A stretch of DNA of 64,000 nt, taken from assembly GCA_920105625.2 (NCBI GenBank), contig OV050031.1:84019995-84083994 (forward strand). The letters run 5' to 3'. The stretch comes from Clusia tigrina (Eukaryota; Arthropoda; Insecta; Diptera; Clusiidae). Below the pieces are notes generated by a model. That model worked only from the letters and a program-made list of their open reading frames with translations, had not been told where the DNA came from and ran no database searches. The stretch's first letter is position 1. Each line of letters starts with the position of its first letter. Positions 1 through 12,898 of the stretch are shown here, piece by piece. The position numbers and the translations under genes are program-made.

Positions 1-297
1 TAGGCATAGAGAAGGCAGCAGATCCCCCAATCGACAGCGGACCCTCCAATAGGCAGCGGCAGCGACTGAGACGCCTACAGAGACGCTGACAGAGGCTGCG
101 ACGCCGACTGAGACGCCGACTGAGGCAGATAGGTTTAGATATAGGCATAGAGAAGGCGGCAGACCCCCAAATGGACAGCGACAGCGACTGAGACGCCTTC
201 AGAGACGCCTTCAGAGACGCTGACAGAGGCTGTGACGCCGACTGAGACGCCGACTGAGGTAGATAGGGGTATATATAGGCATAGAGAAGGCAGCAGA

Positions 298-419
298 CCC
301 CCCAATCGACAGCGGCAGCGACTGAGACGCCTACAGAGACGCTGACAGAGGCTGCGACGCCAACTGAGACGCCGACTGAGGCATATAGGGGTAGATATTG
401 GCATATAGAAGGCAGCAGA
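298..419 (+). repeat. Representative 122-bp monomer
   Basis: This is a full-length example in register with the C-run. Parts in order: the C-run anchor and AATCGACAGCGGCAGC; GACTGAGACGCC; the related 12-mers TACAGAGACGCT and GACAGAGGCTGC; a half-unit GACGCC; a further GACTGAGACGCC-type copy; then GACTGAGGCA and the A/T-richer tail to CAGCAGA. This copy carries CG to CA (GCCAACTG), CATATAGG and GATATTGGC variants. The choice of the C-run as first base is a convention; the true phase of the unit is arbitrary. Confidence 0.9.
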
Positions 420-479
420 ACCCCCAATCAACAGCGACAGCGACTGAGACGCCTACAGAAACGCTGACAGAGGCTGCGA

Positions 480-800
480 CGCCGACTGAGACGCCGACTG
501 AGGCAGATAGGGGTAGAAAAAGGCATAAAGAAGGCAGCAGACGGCCCCAATCGACAGCGGCAACGACTGAGATGCCTACAGAGACGCTGACAGAGGCTGC
601 GGCGCCGACTGAGACGCCGATTGAGGCAGATAGGGGTAGATATAGGCATAGAGAAGGCGGCAGACCCCCCAAAAGACAGCGGCAGCGACTGAGACGTCTA
701 CAGATACGATAACAGCGGCTGCGACGCCGACTGAGACGCCAAGTGAGGCAGATAGGCGTGGATATAGGCATGGAGAAGGCAGAAGACCCCTAATCGACAG
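480..800 (+). repeat. Ordered three-monomer block, recurring across the window
   Basis: Three distinctive monomer types follow one another here. The first has a tail like GATAAAGGCATAAAGAAG (here GTAGAAAAAGGCATAAAG) and CAGACAGCCCC or CAGACGGCCCC. The second has CCCCCCAAAAGACAGCGG and then GTCTACAGATACGAT and GACAGCGGCTGC. The third boundary has GGGGTGGATATAGGCATGG or a close variant, GAAGGCAGAAGACC and a start with GACAGCTGCAGCG. The AAAAGACAGC marker, or a one-base variant of it, recurs near 3257, 10697, 13329, 14276, 14996, 22651, 24424, 28936, 30340, 35040, 38075, 43317, 46127, 48138, 49302, 50145, 53534, 55894, 57773, 58708 and 61576. It is usually followed by the GATACGATGACAGCGG monomer and then the GGCATGG tail. 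The fixed order suggests descent from an older higher-order unit. Confidence 0.75.
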
Positions 801-2644
801 CTGCAGCGACTGAGACGCCTACAGATATGCTGACAGAGGCTGCCACGCCGACAGAGGCAGATAGGGGTAGATATAGGCATAGAGAAGGTAGCAGATCCCC
901 AATCGACAGCAGCAACGACTGAGACGCCTACAGAGACGCTGACAGAGGCTGCGACGCCGACTGAGACGCCGAATGAGGCAGATAGGGGTAGATATAGGCA
1001 TAGAGAGGGCGGCAGACCCCCAAATCGACAGCGGCAGCGACTGAGACGCCTTCAGAGACGCTGACAGAGGCTGCGACGCCGACTGAGACGCCGACTGAGG
1101 TAGATAGGGGTAGATATAGGCATAGAGAAGACAGCAGACCACCCAATCGACAACGGCAGCGACTGAGACGCCTACAGAGACGCTGACAGAGGCTGCGACG
1201 CCGAGTGAGGCAGATAGGGGTAGATATAGGCATAGAGAAGGTAGCAGATCCCCAATCGACAGCAGCAACGACTGAGACGCATACAGAGACGCTGACAGAG
1301 GCTGCGACGCCGACTGAGATGCCGACTGAGGCAGATAGGGGTAGATATAGGCATAGAGAAGGCGGCAGACCCCCAAATCGACAGCGGCAGCGACTGAGAC
1401 GCGTTCAGAAACGCCTTCAGAGACGCTGACAGAGGCTGCGACGCCGACTGGGACGCCGACTGAGGCAGATAGGGGTAGATATAGGCATAGAGAAGGCAGC
1501 AGACCACCCAATCGACAACGGCAGCGACTGAGACGCCTACAGAGACGCTGACAGAGGCTGCGACGCCGACTGAGGCAGATAGGGGTAGATATAGGCATAG
1601 AGAAGGTAACAGACCCCCCAATTGACAGCTGCAGCGACTGAGACGCCTACAGAGAAGCTGAAAGAGGCTGCGACGCCGACTGAGGCAGATAGGGGTAGAT
1701 ATAGGCATAGAGAAGGTAGCAGATCCCCAATCGACAGCAGCAACGACTGAGACGCCTACAGAGACGCTGACAGAGGCCGCAACGCCGACTGAGAGGCCGA
1801 CTGAGGCAGATAGGGGTAGATATAGGCATAGAGAAGGCAGACCCCCAAATCGACAGCGGCAGCGACTGAGACGCCTTCAGAGACGCCTTCAGAGACGCTG
1901 ACAGAGGCTGCGACGCCGACTGTGGCAGATAGGGGTAGATAAAGGCATACAGAAGGCAGCAGACAGCCCCAATCGACAGCGGAAGCGACTGAGACGCCTA
2001 CAAAGATGCTGACAGAGGCTGCTACGCCGACTGAGGCACATAGGGGTATATATAGGCATAGAGAAGGCAGCAGAACCCCCAATCAACAGCGGCAGCGACT
2101 GAGACGCCTACAGAAACGCTGCCAGAGGCTGCGACGTCGACTGTGACGCCGACTGAGGCAGATAGGGGTAGATAAAGGCATAAAGAAGGCAGCAGACATC
2201 CCCAATCGACAGCGGCAACGACTGAGACGCCTGCAGAAATGCTGACAGAGGCTGCGACGCCGACTGAGGCAGATAGGGGTAGATATAGGCATAGAGAAGG
2301 TAGCAGATCCCCAATCGATAGCAGCAACGACTGAGACGCCTACAGAGACGCTGACAGAGGCTGCGACGCCAACTGAGACGCCGACTGAGACGCCGACTGA
2401 GGCAGATAGGGACAGATATAGGCATAGAGAAGGCAGCAGACCCCCCAATCGACAGCGGCAACGACTGAGACGCCTAAAGAGACGCTGACAGTGACTGCGA
2501 CGCCGACTGAAACATCGAATGACTCAGATAGGGGTAGATATAGCCATAGAGAAGGCAGCAGACCCCCCAATCGACAGCGGCAGCGACTGAGACAACTACA
2601 GAGACGCTGACAGAGGCAGCGACGGTTGCGATGCCGACTGAGGC

Positions 2645-2670
2645 AGATAGGGGTAGACCCGCCCAATCGA
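2645..2670 (+). repeat. Short-tail monomer class (first example)
   Basis: The tail here reads GGGGTAGACCCGCCCAATCG, about 23 bp shorter than usual because TATAGGCATAGAGAAGGCAG and the following bases are missing. The class recurs at about 5711, 6782, 7424, 9759, 10202, 13200, 13891, 17163, 18803 (with GTGGACCC), 19298, 20937, 22049, 23943 and 25992. It is usually preceded by a 9-bp duplication (GGTTGCGAC beside GGCTGCGAC). I did not find it to the right of about 26 kb. All copies share the same join and the CCCGCC substitution, so they look like descendants of one deletion event that later spread. Confidence 0.8.
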
Positions 2671-3092
2671 CAGCGGCAACGACTGAGACGCCTACAGAGA
2701 CGCTGGCAGAGGCTGCGACGCAGACTGAGACGCCGACTGAGGCAGATAGGGGTAGATATAGGCATAGAGAAGGCAGCAGACCCCACAATGGACAGCGGCA
2801 GCGACTGAGACGCCTACAGAGCCTCCGACTGAGACGCCGACTGAGGCAGATAGGGGTAGATACAGGCATAGAGAAGGAAGCAGACCCCCCAATCGACAGC
2901 GGCAGCGACTGAGACGCCTACAGAGACGCTGACAGAGGTTGCGACGCCAACTGTGACGCCGACTGAGGCATATAGGGGTAGATATTGGCATAGAGAAGGC
3001 AGCAGAACCCCCAATCAACAGCGGCAGCGACTGAGACGCCTACAGAAACGCTGACAGAGGCTGCGACGCCGACTGAGACGCCGACTGAGGCA

Positions 3093-3139
3093 GATTGGGG
3101 TAGATAAAGGCATAAAGAAGGCAGCAGACAGCCCCAATC
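3093..3139. repeat. Inverted repeat across a monomer boundary
   Basis: GATTGGGG at 3093-3100 is the exact reverse complement of CCCCAATC at 3132-3139, leaving a loop of 31 nt. It arises where the tail variant GATTGGGG replaces the common GATAGGGG. Common monomers keep only a weaker GGGGT/ACCCC pairing. Whether it folds in DNA or RNA cannot be told from sequence. Confidence 0.55.
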
Positions 3140-5240
3140 GACAGCGGCAACGACTTAGACGCCTACAGAGACGCTCACAGAGGCTGCGGCGCCGACTGAG
3201 ACGCCGATTGAGGCAGATAGGGGTAGATATAGGCATAGAGAAGGCGGCAGACCCCCCAAAAGACAGCGGCAGCGACTGAGACGTCTACAGATACGATGAC
3301 AGCGGCTACGACGCCGACTGAGACACCAAGTGAGGCAGATAGGGGTGAATATAGGCATGGAGAAGGCAGAAGACCCCCCAATCGACAGCTGCAGCGACTG
3401 AGACGTCTACAGATACGATGACAGCGGCTGCGACGCCGACTGAGACGCCAAGTGAGGCAGATAGGGGTGGATAAGGGCATGGAGAAGGCAGAAGACCCCC
3501 AATCGACAGCTGCAGCCACTGAGACGCCTACAGAGATGCTGACAGAGGCTGCGACGCCGACTGAGGCAGATAGGGGTAGATATAGGCATAGAGAAGGTAA
3601 CAGACCCCCCAATTGACAGCTGCAGCGACTGAGACGCCTACAGAGATGCTGACAGAGGCTGCGACGCCGACTGAGGCATATAGGGGTAGATATAGGCATA
3701 GAGAAGGTAGCAGATCCCCAATCGACAGCAGCAACGACTGAGACGCCTACAGAGACGCTGACAGAGGCTGCGACGCCGACTGAGACGCCGACTGAGGCAG
3801 ATAGGGGTAGATATAGGCATAGAGAAGGCGGCAGACCCCCAAATCGACAGCGGCAGCGACTGAGACGCCTTCAGAGACGCTGACAGAGGCTGCGACGCCG
3901 ACTGAGAAGCCGACTGAGGCAGATAGGGGTAGATATAGGCATAGAGAAGGCGGCAGACCCCCAAATCGACAGCGGCAGCGACTGAGACGCCTTCAGAAAC
4001 GCCTTCAGAGACGCTGACAGAGGCTGCGACGCCGACTGAGGTAGATAGGGGTAGATATAGGCATAGAGAAGGCAGCAGACCACCCAATCGACAACGGCAG
4101 CGACTGAGACTCCTACACAAACGCTGATAGAGGCTGCAACGCCGACTGAGGCAGATAGGGGTAGATAAAGGCATACAAAAGGCAGCAGACAGCCCCAATC
4201 GACAGCGGCAGCGACTGAGACGCCTACAAAAATGCTGACAGAGGCTGCTACGCCGACTGAGGCACATAGGGGTATATGTAGGCATAGAGAAGGCAGCAGA
4301 ACCCCCAATCAACAGCGGCAGCGACTGAGACACCTACAGAAACGCCGACAGAGGCTGCGACGCCGACTGAGACGCCGACTGAGACGCCGACTGAGGCAGA
4401 TAGGGGTAGATAAAGGCATAAAGAAGGCAGCAGACAGCCCCAATCGACAGCGGCAACGACTGAGACGCCTACAGAGATGCTGACAGAGGCTGCGACGTCG
4501 ACTGAGGCAGATAGGGGTAGATATAGGCATAGAGAAGGTAGCAGATCCCCAATCGACAGCAGCAACGACTGAGACGCCTACAGAGACGCTGACAGAGGCT
4601 GCGACGCCGACTGAGACGCCGCCTGAGGCAGATAGGGGTAGATCTAGGCATAGAGAAGGCAGCAGATCCCCCAATCGACAGCGGCAACGACTGAGACGCC
4701 TACAGACACGGTGACAGAGGCTGCGACGCCGACTGAGACGCCGACTGAGGCAGATAGGGACAGATATAGCCATAGAAAAGGCAGCAGACCCCCCAATCGA
4801 CAGCGGCAGCGACTGAGACGCCTTCAGAGACGCTGACAGAGGTTGCGACGCCGACTGAGATGCCGACTGAGGTAGATAGGGGTAGATATAGGCATTGAGA
4901 AGGCAGCAGACCACCCAATCGACAACGGCAGCGACTGAGACGCCTACAGAGACGCTGACAGAGGCTGCGACGCCGACTCAGACGCCGACTGAGGCAGATA
5001 GGGACAGATATAGCCATAGAGAAGGCGGCAGACCCCCAAATCGACAGCGGTAGCGACTGAGACGCCTTCAGAGACGGTGACAGAGGCTGCGACGCCGACT
5101 GAGACGCCGACTGAGACGCCGACTGTGGCAGATAGGGGCAGATATAGGCATAGAGAAGGCAGCAGACCCCCCAATGGACAGCGGCAACGACTGAGACGCC
5201 TACAGAGACGCTGACAGTGACTGCGACGCCGACTGAGGCA

Positions 5241-5270
5241 GATAGGGGTAGATATAGGCATAGACCCCCC
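5241..5270 (+). repeat. Monomer tail with 12-bp deletion
   Basis: The tail reads GGCATAGACCCCCCAATCG where neighbours have GGCATAGAGAAGGCAGCAGA before the C-run. Twelve bases are missing, and the join falls at a short AGA direct repeat, as expected for replication slippage. This is a single-copy rearrangement as far as I can see. Confidence 0.8.
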
Positions 5271-7010
5271 AATCGACAGCTGCAGCGACTGAGACGCCTA
5301 CAGAGACGCTAACAGAGGTTGCGACGCCGACTGAGGCAGATAGGGGTAGATATAGGCATAGAGAAGGTAGCAGATCCCCAATCGACAGCAGACACGACTG
5401 AGACGCCTACAGAGACGCTGACAGAGGCTGCGACGCTGACTGAGACGCCGACTGTGGCAGATAGGGACAGATATAGGCATAGAGAAGGCAGCAGACCCCC
5501 CAATCGACAGCGGCAACGACTGAGACGCCTACAGAGACGCTGACAGTGACTGCGACGCCGACTGAGACATCGACTGAGTCAGATATGGGTAGATATATGC
5601 ATAGAGAAGGCAGCAGACCCCCCAATCGACAGCGGCAGCGACTGAGACGACTACAGAGACGCTGACAGAGGCTGCGACGGTTGCGACGCCGACTGAGGCA
5701 GATAGGGGTAGACCCGCCCAATCGACAGCGGCAACGACTGAGACGCCTACAGAGACGCTGGCAGAGGCTGCGACGCAGACTGAGAAGCCGACTGAGGCAG
5801 ATAGGGGTAGATATAGGCATAGAGAAGGCGGCAGACCCCCAAATCGACAGCGGTAGCGACTGAGACGCCTTCAGAGACGCCTTCAGAGACGCTGACAGAG
5901 GCTGTGACGCCGACTGAGACGCCGACTGAGATAGATAGGGGTATATATAGGCATAGAGAAGGCAGCAGACCACCCAATCGACAACGGCAGCGACTGAGAC
6001 GCCAACAGAGATGCTGACAGCGGCTGCGACGCCGACTGAGACGCCGACTGAGGCAGATAGGGGTAGATATAGGTATAGAAAAGGCAGCAGATCCCCCAAT
6101 CGACAGCGGCAGCGACTGAGACGCCTACAGACACGGTGACAGAGGCTGCGACGCCGACTGAGACGCCGACTGAGACGCCGACTGTGGCAGATAGGGGCAG
6201 ATATAGGCATAGAGAAGGCAGCAGACCCCCCAATCGACAGCGGCAACGACTGAGACGCCTACAGAGACGCTGACAGTGACTGCGACGCCGACTGAGGCAG
6301 ATAGGGGTAGATATAGGCATAGAGAAGGTAACAGACCCCCCAATCGACAGCTGCAGCGACTGAGACGCCTACAGAGACGCTAACAGAGGCTGCGACGCCG
6401 ACTGAGGCAGATAGGGGTAGATATAGGCATAGAGAAGGTAGCAGATCCCCAATCGACAGCAGACACGACTGAGACGCCTACAGAGACGCTGACAGAGGCT
6501 GCGACGCTGACTGAGACGCCGACTGTGGCAGATAGGGACAGATATAGGCATAGAGAAGGCAGCAGACCCCCCAATCGACAGCGGCAACGACTGAGACGCC
6601 TACAGAGCCGCTGACAGTGACTGCGACGCCGACTGAGACATCGACTGAGTCAGATAGGGGTAGATATATGCATAGAGAAGGCAGCAGACCCCCCAATCGA
6701 CAGCGGCAGCGACTGAGACGACTACAGAGACGCTGACAGAGGCTGCGACGGTTGCGACGCCGACTGAGGCAGATAGGGGTAGACCCGCCCAATCGACAGC
6801 GGCAACGACTGAGACGCCTACAGAGACGCTGGCAGAGGCTGCGACGCAGACTGAGAAGCCGACTGAGGCAGATAGGGGTAGATATAGGCATAGAGAAGGC
6901 AGCGGACCCCCCAATGGACAGCGGCAGCGACTGAGACGCCTACAGAGCCGCCGACTGAGACGCCGACTGAGGCAGATTGGGGTAGATACAGGCATAGAGA
7001 AGGAAGCAGA

Positions 7011-7030
7011 CCCCCCAATCGACGCTAACA
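7011..7030 (+). repeat. Monomer with 30-bp internal deletion
   Basis: The sequence passes from CCCCCCAATCGAC directly into GCTAACAGAGGCTGC. The related copy near 6340-6390 has 30 extra bases (AGCTGCAGCGACTGAGACGC and the following CTACAGAGAC) at this point. The join lies at a GAC direct repeat. A one-base loss in the next C-run (GATCCCAATC, near 7090) shows further local change. Confidence 0.8.
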
Positions 7031-8327
7031 GAGGCTGCGACGCCGACTGAGGCAGATAGGGGTAGATATAGGCATAGAGAAGGTAGCAGATCCCAATCGA
7101 CAGCAGACACGACTGAGACGCCTACAGAGACGCTGACAGAGGCTGCGACGCTGACTGAGACGCCGACTGTGGCAGATAGGGACAGATATAGGCATAGAGA
7201 AGGCAGCAGACCCCCCAATCGACAGCGGCAACGACTGAGACGCCTACAGAGACGCTGACAGTGACTGCGACGCCGACTGAGACATCGACTGACTCAGATA
7301 GGGGTAGATATATGCATGGAGAAGGCAGCAGACCCCCAATCGACAGCGGCAGCGACTGAGACGACTACAGAGACGCTGACAGAGGCTGGGACGGTTGCGA
7401 CGCCGACTGAGGCAGATAGGGGTAGACCCGCCCAATCGACAGCGGCAACGACTGAGACGCCTACAGAGACGCTGGCAGAGGCTGCGACGCAGACTGAGAA
7501 GCCGACTGAGGCAGATAGGGGTAGATATAGGCATAGAGAAGGCAGCAGACCCCCCAATGGACAGCGGCAGCGACTGAGACGCCTACAGAGACGCTGACAG
7601 TGACTGCGACGCCGACTGAGACATCGACTGACTCATATAGGGGTAGATATAGGCATAGAGAAGGCAGCAGACCCCCCAATGGACAGCGGCAGCGACAGAG
7701 ACGCCTACAGAGACGCCGACTGAGGCATATAGGGGTAGATATTGGCATAGGGAATGGAGCAGACCCCCCAATCGACAGCGGCAGCGACTGAGACGCCTTC
7801 AGAGACGCTGACAGAGGTTGCGACGCCGACTGAGACGCCGACTGAGGTAGATAGGGGTAGATATAGGCATTGAGAAGGCAGCAGACCACCCAATCGACAA
7901 CGGCAGCGACTGAGACGCCTACAGAGACGCTGACAGAGGCTGCGACGCCGACTCAGACGTCGACTGAAGCAGATAGGGGTAGATATTGGCATAGAGAAGG
8001 CAGCGGACCCCCAAATCGACAGCGGTAGCGACTGAGACGCCTTCAGAGACGCCTTCAGAGACGCTGACAGAGGCTGTGACGCCGACTGAGACGCCGACTG
8101 AGGTAGATAGGGGTATATTTAGGCATAGAGAAGGCAGCAGACCACCCAATCGACAACGGCAGCGACTGAGACGCCAACAGAGATGCTGACAGCGGCTGCG
8201 ACGCCGACTGAGACGCCGACTGAGGCAGATAGGGGTAGATATAGGTATAGAAAAGGCAGCAGATCCCCCAATCGACAGCGGCAGCGACTGAGACGCCTAC
8301 AGACACGGTGACAGAGGCTGCGACGCC

Positions 8328-8363
8328 GACTGAGACGCCGACTGAGACGCCGACTGAGACGCC
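8328..8363 (+). repeat. 12-mer expansion, three copies of GACTGAGACGCC
   Basis: Three perfect copies of GACTGAGACGCC lie in tandem, followed by a partial fourth (GACTGTGG). Most monomers have one or two copies at this place. The related segments near 5100 and 6155 carry one copy fewer, so the change is recent relative to the spread of the higher-order unit. Confidence 0.85.
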
Positions 8364-9989
8364 GACTGTGGCAGATAGGGGCAGATATAGGCATAGAGAA
8401 GGCAGCAGACCCCCCAATCGACAGCGACAACGACTGAGACGCCTACAGAGACGCTGACAGTGACTGCGACGCCGACTGAGGCAGATAGGGGTAGATATAG
8501 GCATAGAAAAGGTAACAGACCCCCCAATCGACAGCTGCAGCGACTGAGACGCCTACAGAGACGCTAACAGAGGCTGCGACGCCGACTGAGGCAGATAGGG
8601 GTAGATATAGGCATAGAGAAGGTAGCAGATCCCCAATCGACAGCAGACACGACTGAGACGCCTACAGAGACGCTGACAGAGGCTGCGACGCTGACTGAGA
8701 CGCCGACTGTGGCAGATAGGGACAGATATAGGCATAGAGAAGGCAGCAGACCCCCCAATCGACAGCGGCAACGACTGAGACGCCTACAGAGACGCTGACA
8801 GTGACTGCGACGCCGACTAAGACATCGACTGACTCAGATAGGGGTAGATATATGCATAGAGAAGGCAGCAGACCCCCCAATCGACAGCGGCAGCGACTGA
8901 GACGACTACAGAGACGCTGACAGAGGCTGCGACGCAGACTGAGAAGCCGACTGAGGCAGATAGGGGTAGATATAGGCATAGAGAAGGCAGCGGACCCCCC
9001 AATGAACAGCGGCAGCGACTGAGACGCCTACAGAGCCGCCGACTGAGGCAGATTGGGGTAGATACAGGCATAGAGAAGGAAGCAGACCCCCCAATCAACA
9101 CCGGCAGCGACTGAGACGCCTACGCTGTAAGAGGCTGCGACGCCGACTGAGACGCCGACTGAGGTAGATAAGGGTAGATATAGGGATAGAGAAGGCAGCA
9201 GACCACCCAAGCGACAACGGCAGCGACTGAGACGCCTACAGAGACGCTGACAGAGGCTGCGACGCCGACTGAGGCAGATAGGGGTAGATATAGGCATAGA
9301 GAAGGTAACAGACCCCCCAATCGACAGCTGCAGCGACTGAGACGCCTAAAGAGACGCTAACAGAGGCTGCGACGCCGACTGAGGCAGATAGGGGTAGATA
9401 TAGGCATAGAGAAGGTAGCAGATCCCCAATCGACAGCAGACACGACTGAGACGCCTACAGAGACGCTGACAGAGGCTGCGACGCTCACTGAGACGCCGAC
9501 TGTGGCAGATAGGGACAGATATAGGCATAGAGAAGGCAGCAGACCCCCCAATCGACAGCGGCAACGACTGAGACGCCTACAGAGACGCTGACAGTGACTG
9601 CGACGCCGACTGAGACATCGACTGACTCAGATAGGGGTAGATATATGCATAGAGAAGGCAGCAGACCCCCAATCGACAGCGGCAGCGACTGAGACGACTA
9701 CAGAGACGCTGACAGAGGCTGCGACGGTTGCGACGCCGACTGAGGCAGATAGGGGTAGACCCGCCCAATCGACAGCGGCAACGACTGAGACGCCTACAGA
9801 GACGCTGGCAGAGGCTGCGACGCAGACTGAGAAGCCGACTGAGGCAGATAGGGGTAGATATAGGCATAGAGAAGGCAGCAGACCCCCCAATGGACAGCGG
9901 CAGCGACTGAGACGCCTACAGAGCCGCCGACTGAGACGCCGACTGAGGCAGATAGGGGTAGATATAGGCATAGAGAAGGCGGCAGACCC

Positions 9990-12898
9990 CCAAATCGACA
10001 GCGGCAGCGACTGAGACGCCTAAAGAGACGCTGACAGTGACTGCGACGCCGACTGAGACATCGACTGACTCAGATAGGGGTAGATATAGGCATAGAGAAG
10101 GCAGCAGACCCCCCAATGGACAGCGGCAGGGACTGAGACACCAACAGAGATGCTGATAGAGGCTGCGACGGTTGCGACGCCGACTGGGGCAGATAGTGTT
10201 AGACCCGCCCAATCGACAGCGGCAACGACTGAGACGCCTACAGATACGCTGGCAGAGGCTGCGACGCCAACTGCGACCCGACTGAGGCAGATTGGGGTAG
10301 ATATAGGCATAGAGAAGGCAGCAGACCCCCAATCGACAGCGGCAGCGACTGAGACGCCTACAGAGACGCTGACAGAGGTTGCGACGCCAACTGAGACGCC
10401 GACTGAGGCATATAAGGGTAGATATTGGCTTAGAGAAGGCAGCAGAACCCCCAATCAACAGCGGCAGCGACTGAGACGCCTACAGAAACGCTGACAGAGG
10501 CTGCGACGCCGACTGAGACGCCGACTGAGGCAGATAGGGGTAGATAAAGGCATAAAGAAGGCAGCAGACAGCCCCAATCGACAGCGGCAACGACTGAGAC
10601 GCCTACAGAGACGCTGACAGGGGCTGCGGCGCCAACTGAGACGCCGATTGAGGCAGATAGGGGTAGATGTAGGCATAGAGAAGGCGGCAGACCCCCCAAA
10701 AGACAGCGCCAGCGACTGAGACGTCTACAGATACGATGACAGCGGCTGCGACGCCGACTGAGACGCCAAGTGAGGCACATAGGGGTGCATATGTGCATGG
10801 AGAAGGCAGAAGGCACCCAATCGACAGCTGCAGCGACTGAGACGCCTACAGAGATGCTGACAGAGGCTGCGACGCCGACTGAGGCAGATAGGGGTAGATA
10901 TAGGCATAGAGAAGGTAGCAGATCCCCAATCGACAGCAGCAACGACTGAGATGCCTACAGAGACGCTGACAGAGGCTGCGACGCCGACTGAGACGCCGAC
11001 TGAGACGCCGACTGAGGCAGATAGGGGTAGATATAGGCATAGAGAAGGCGGCAGACAGCCAAATCGACAGCGGCAGCGACTGAGACGCCTTCAGAGACGC
11101 CTTCAGAGACGCTGACAGAGGCTGCGACGCCGACTGAGACGCCGAATGAGGTAGATAGGGGTAGATATAGGCATAGAGAAGGCAGCAGACCACCCAATCG
11201 ACAACGGCAGAGACTGAGACGCCTACAGAGACGCTGACAGAGGCTGCGACGCCGACTGAGGCAGATAGGGGTAGATATAGGCATAGAGAAGGTAACAGAC
11301 CCCCAATCGACAGCGGCAGTGACTGAGACTCCTACACAAGCGCTGACAGAGGCTGCGACGCCGACTGAGACGCCGACTGAGGCAGATAGGGGTAGATAAA
11401 GGCATACAGAAGGCAGCAGACAGCCCCAATCGACATCGGCAGCGACTGAGACGCCTGCAAAGATGCTGACAGAGGCTGCTACGCCGACTGAGGCATATAG
11501 GCGTATATATAGGCATTGAGAAGGCAGCAAACCCCCCAATCAACAGCGGCAGCGACTGAGACGCCCACAGAAACGCTGACAGAGGTTGCGACGCCGACTC
11601 AGGCAAATAGGGGTAGATTTGGGCATAGAGAAGGCGGCAGACCCCCAAATCGACAGCGGCAGCGACTGAGACGCCTTCAGAGACGCCTTCAGAGACGCCT
11701 TCAGAGACACTGACCGAGGCTGTGACGCCGACTGAGACGCCGACTGAGGTAGATAGGGGTAGACATAGGCATAGAGAAGGCAGCAGACCACCCAATCGAC
11801 AACGGCAGCGACTGAGACGCCTACAGAGACGCTGACAGTGGCTGCTACGCCGACTGAGACGCCGACTGAGGTAGATAGGGGTAGATATAGGCATAGAGAA
11901 GGCAGCAGACCACCCAATCGACAACGGCAGCGACTGAGACGCCTACAGAGACGCTGACAGAGGCTGCGACGCCGACTGAGGCAGATAGTGGTGGATATAG
12001 GCATAGAGAAGGCAACAGGCCCCCAATCGACAGCGGCAACGACTGAGACGCCAACAGAGACGTTGACAGAGGCTGCGACGCCGACTGAGGCAGATAGGGG
12101 TAGATATAGGCATAGAGAAGGTAGCAGATCCCCAATCGACAGCAGCAACAACTGAGACGCCTACGGAGACGCTGACAGAGGCTGCGACGCCGACTGAGAC
12201 GCCGACTGAGGCAGATAGGGGTAGATATAGGCATAGAGAAGGCGGCAGACCCCCAAATCGATAGCGGCAGCGACTGAGACGCCTTCAGAGACGCCTTCAG
12301 AGACGCTGAAAGAGGCTGCGACGCCGACTGAGACGCCGACTGAGGCAGATAGGGGTAGATATAGGCATAGAGAAGGCGGCAGACCCCCAAATCGACAGCG
12401 GCAGCGACTGAGACGCGTTCACAGACGCCTTCAGAGACGCTGACAGAGGCTGCGACGCCGACTGAGACGCCGACTCAGGTAGATAGGGGTAGATATAGGC
12501 ATAGAGAAGGCAGCAGATCACCCAATCGACAACGGCAGCGACTGAGACTCCTACACAAACGCTGACAGAGGCTGCGCCGCCGACTGAGGCAGATAAGGGT
12601 AGATAAAGGCATACAGAAGGCAGCAGACAGCCCCAATCGACAGCGGCAGCGACTGAGACGCCTACAAAGATGCTGACAGAGGCTGCTACGCCGACTGAGG
12701 CACATAGGGGTATATATAGGCAGAGAAAAGGCAGCAGAACGCACAATCAACAGCGGCAGCGACTGAGACGCCCACAGAAACGCTGACAGAGGCTGCGACG
12801 CTGACTGAGACGCCGACTGAGGCAGATAGGGGTAGATAAAGGCATAAAGAAGGCAGCAGACAGCCCCAATCGACAGCGGCAACGACTGAGACGCCTAC
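9990..12898. repeat. Higher-order block of about 2.9 kb, copy 1
   Basis: This block matches 13.69-16.60 kb monomer by monomer. Shared markers include GGCAGGGACTGAGAC, the short-tail monomer, the rare GATATTGGCTTAGAG (10421 versus 14000) and the AAAAGACAGC block. The offset changes from 3689 to 3579 to 3703 bp along the alignment, showing gain and loss of monomers after duplication. Similarity stops near 12898, where this copy continues with ACAGACACGGTGACAG and the other with ACAGAGATGCTGACAG. Boundaries are by eye. Confidence 0.7.
11668..11703 (+). repeat. 12-mer expansion, three copies of GAGACGCCTTCA
   Basis: Three perfect tandem copies of GAGACGCCTTCA precede GAGACACTGACCGAGG. The same altered monomer, with GAGACACTGGCCGAGG and five copies, is at 25031-25090. 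The two are therefore related copies that differ by two 12-mers. Confidence 0.85.

Larger units (their letters stand above)
5299..9564. repeat. Higher-order repeat cluster with unequal period
   Basis: A marked segment containing GACAGCAGACACGACTG, followed by GACGCTGACTGAGACGCC and a GATAGGGACAGATATAGG tail, occurs with the GACAC marker at 5391, 6462, 7106, 8646 and 9439. Spacings are 1071, 644, 1540 and 793 bp. The flanks of each copy are near-identical over one to several hundred bases. The short-tail class and a GACATCGACTGACTCAG or GAGTCAG variant follow in the same order in several copies. The variable spacing means whole monomers were added or lost between copies. A diverged later copy is near 21730. 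Confidence 0.8.

Noticed and set aside
398..712. Plus-strand open frames of 60-114 codons rich in Thr-Glu and Arg-Gln
   Set aside because: They span at most about three monomers, stop at the regular TGA or TAG of the monomer, and recur wherever the same variants recur. They are by-products of composition.
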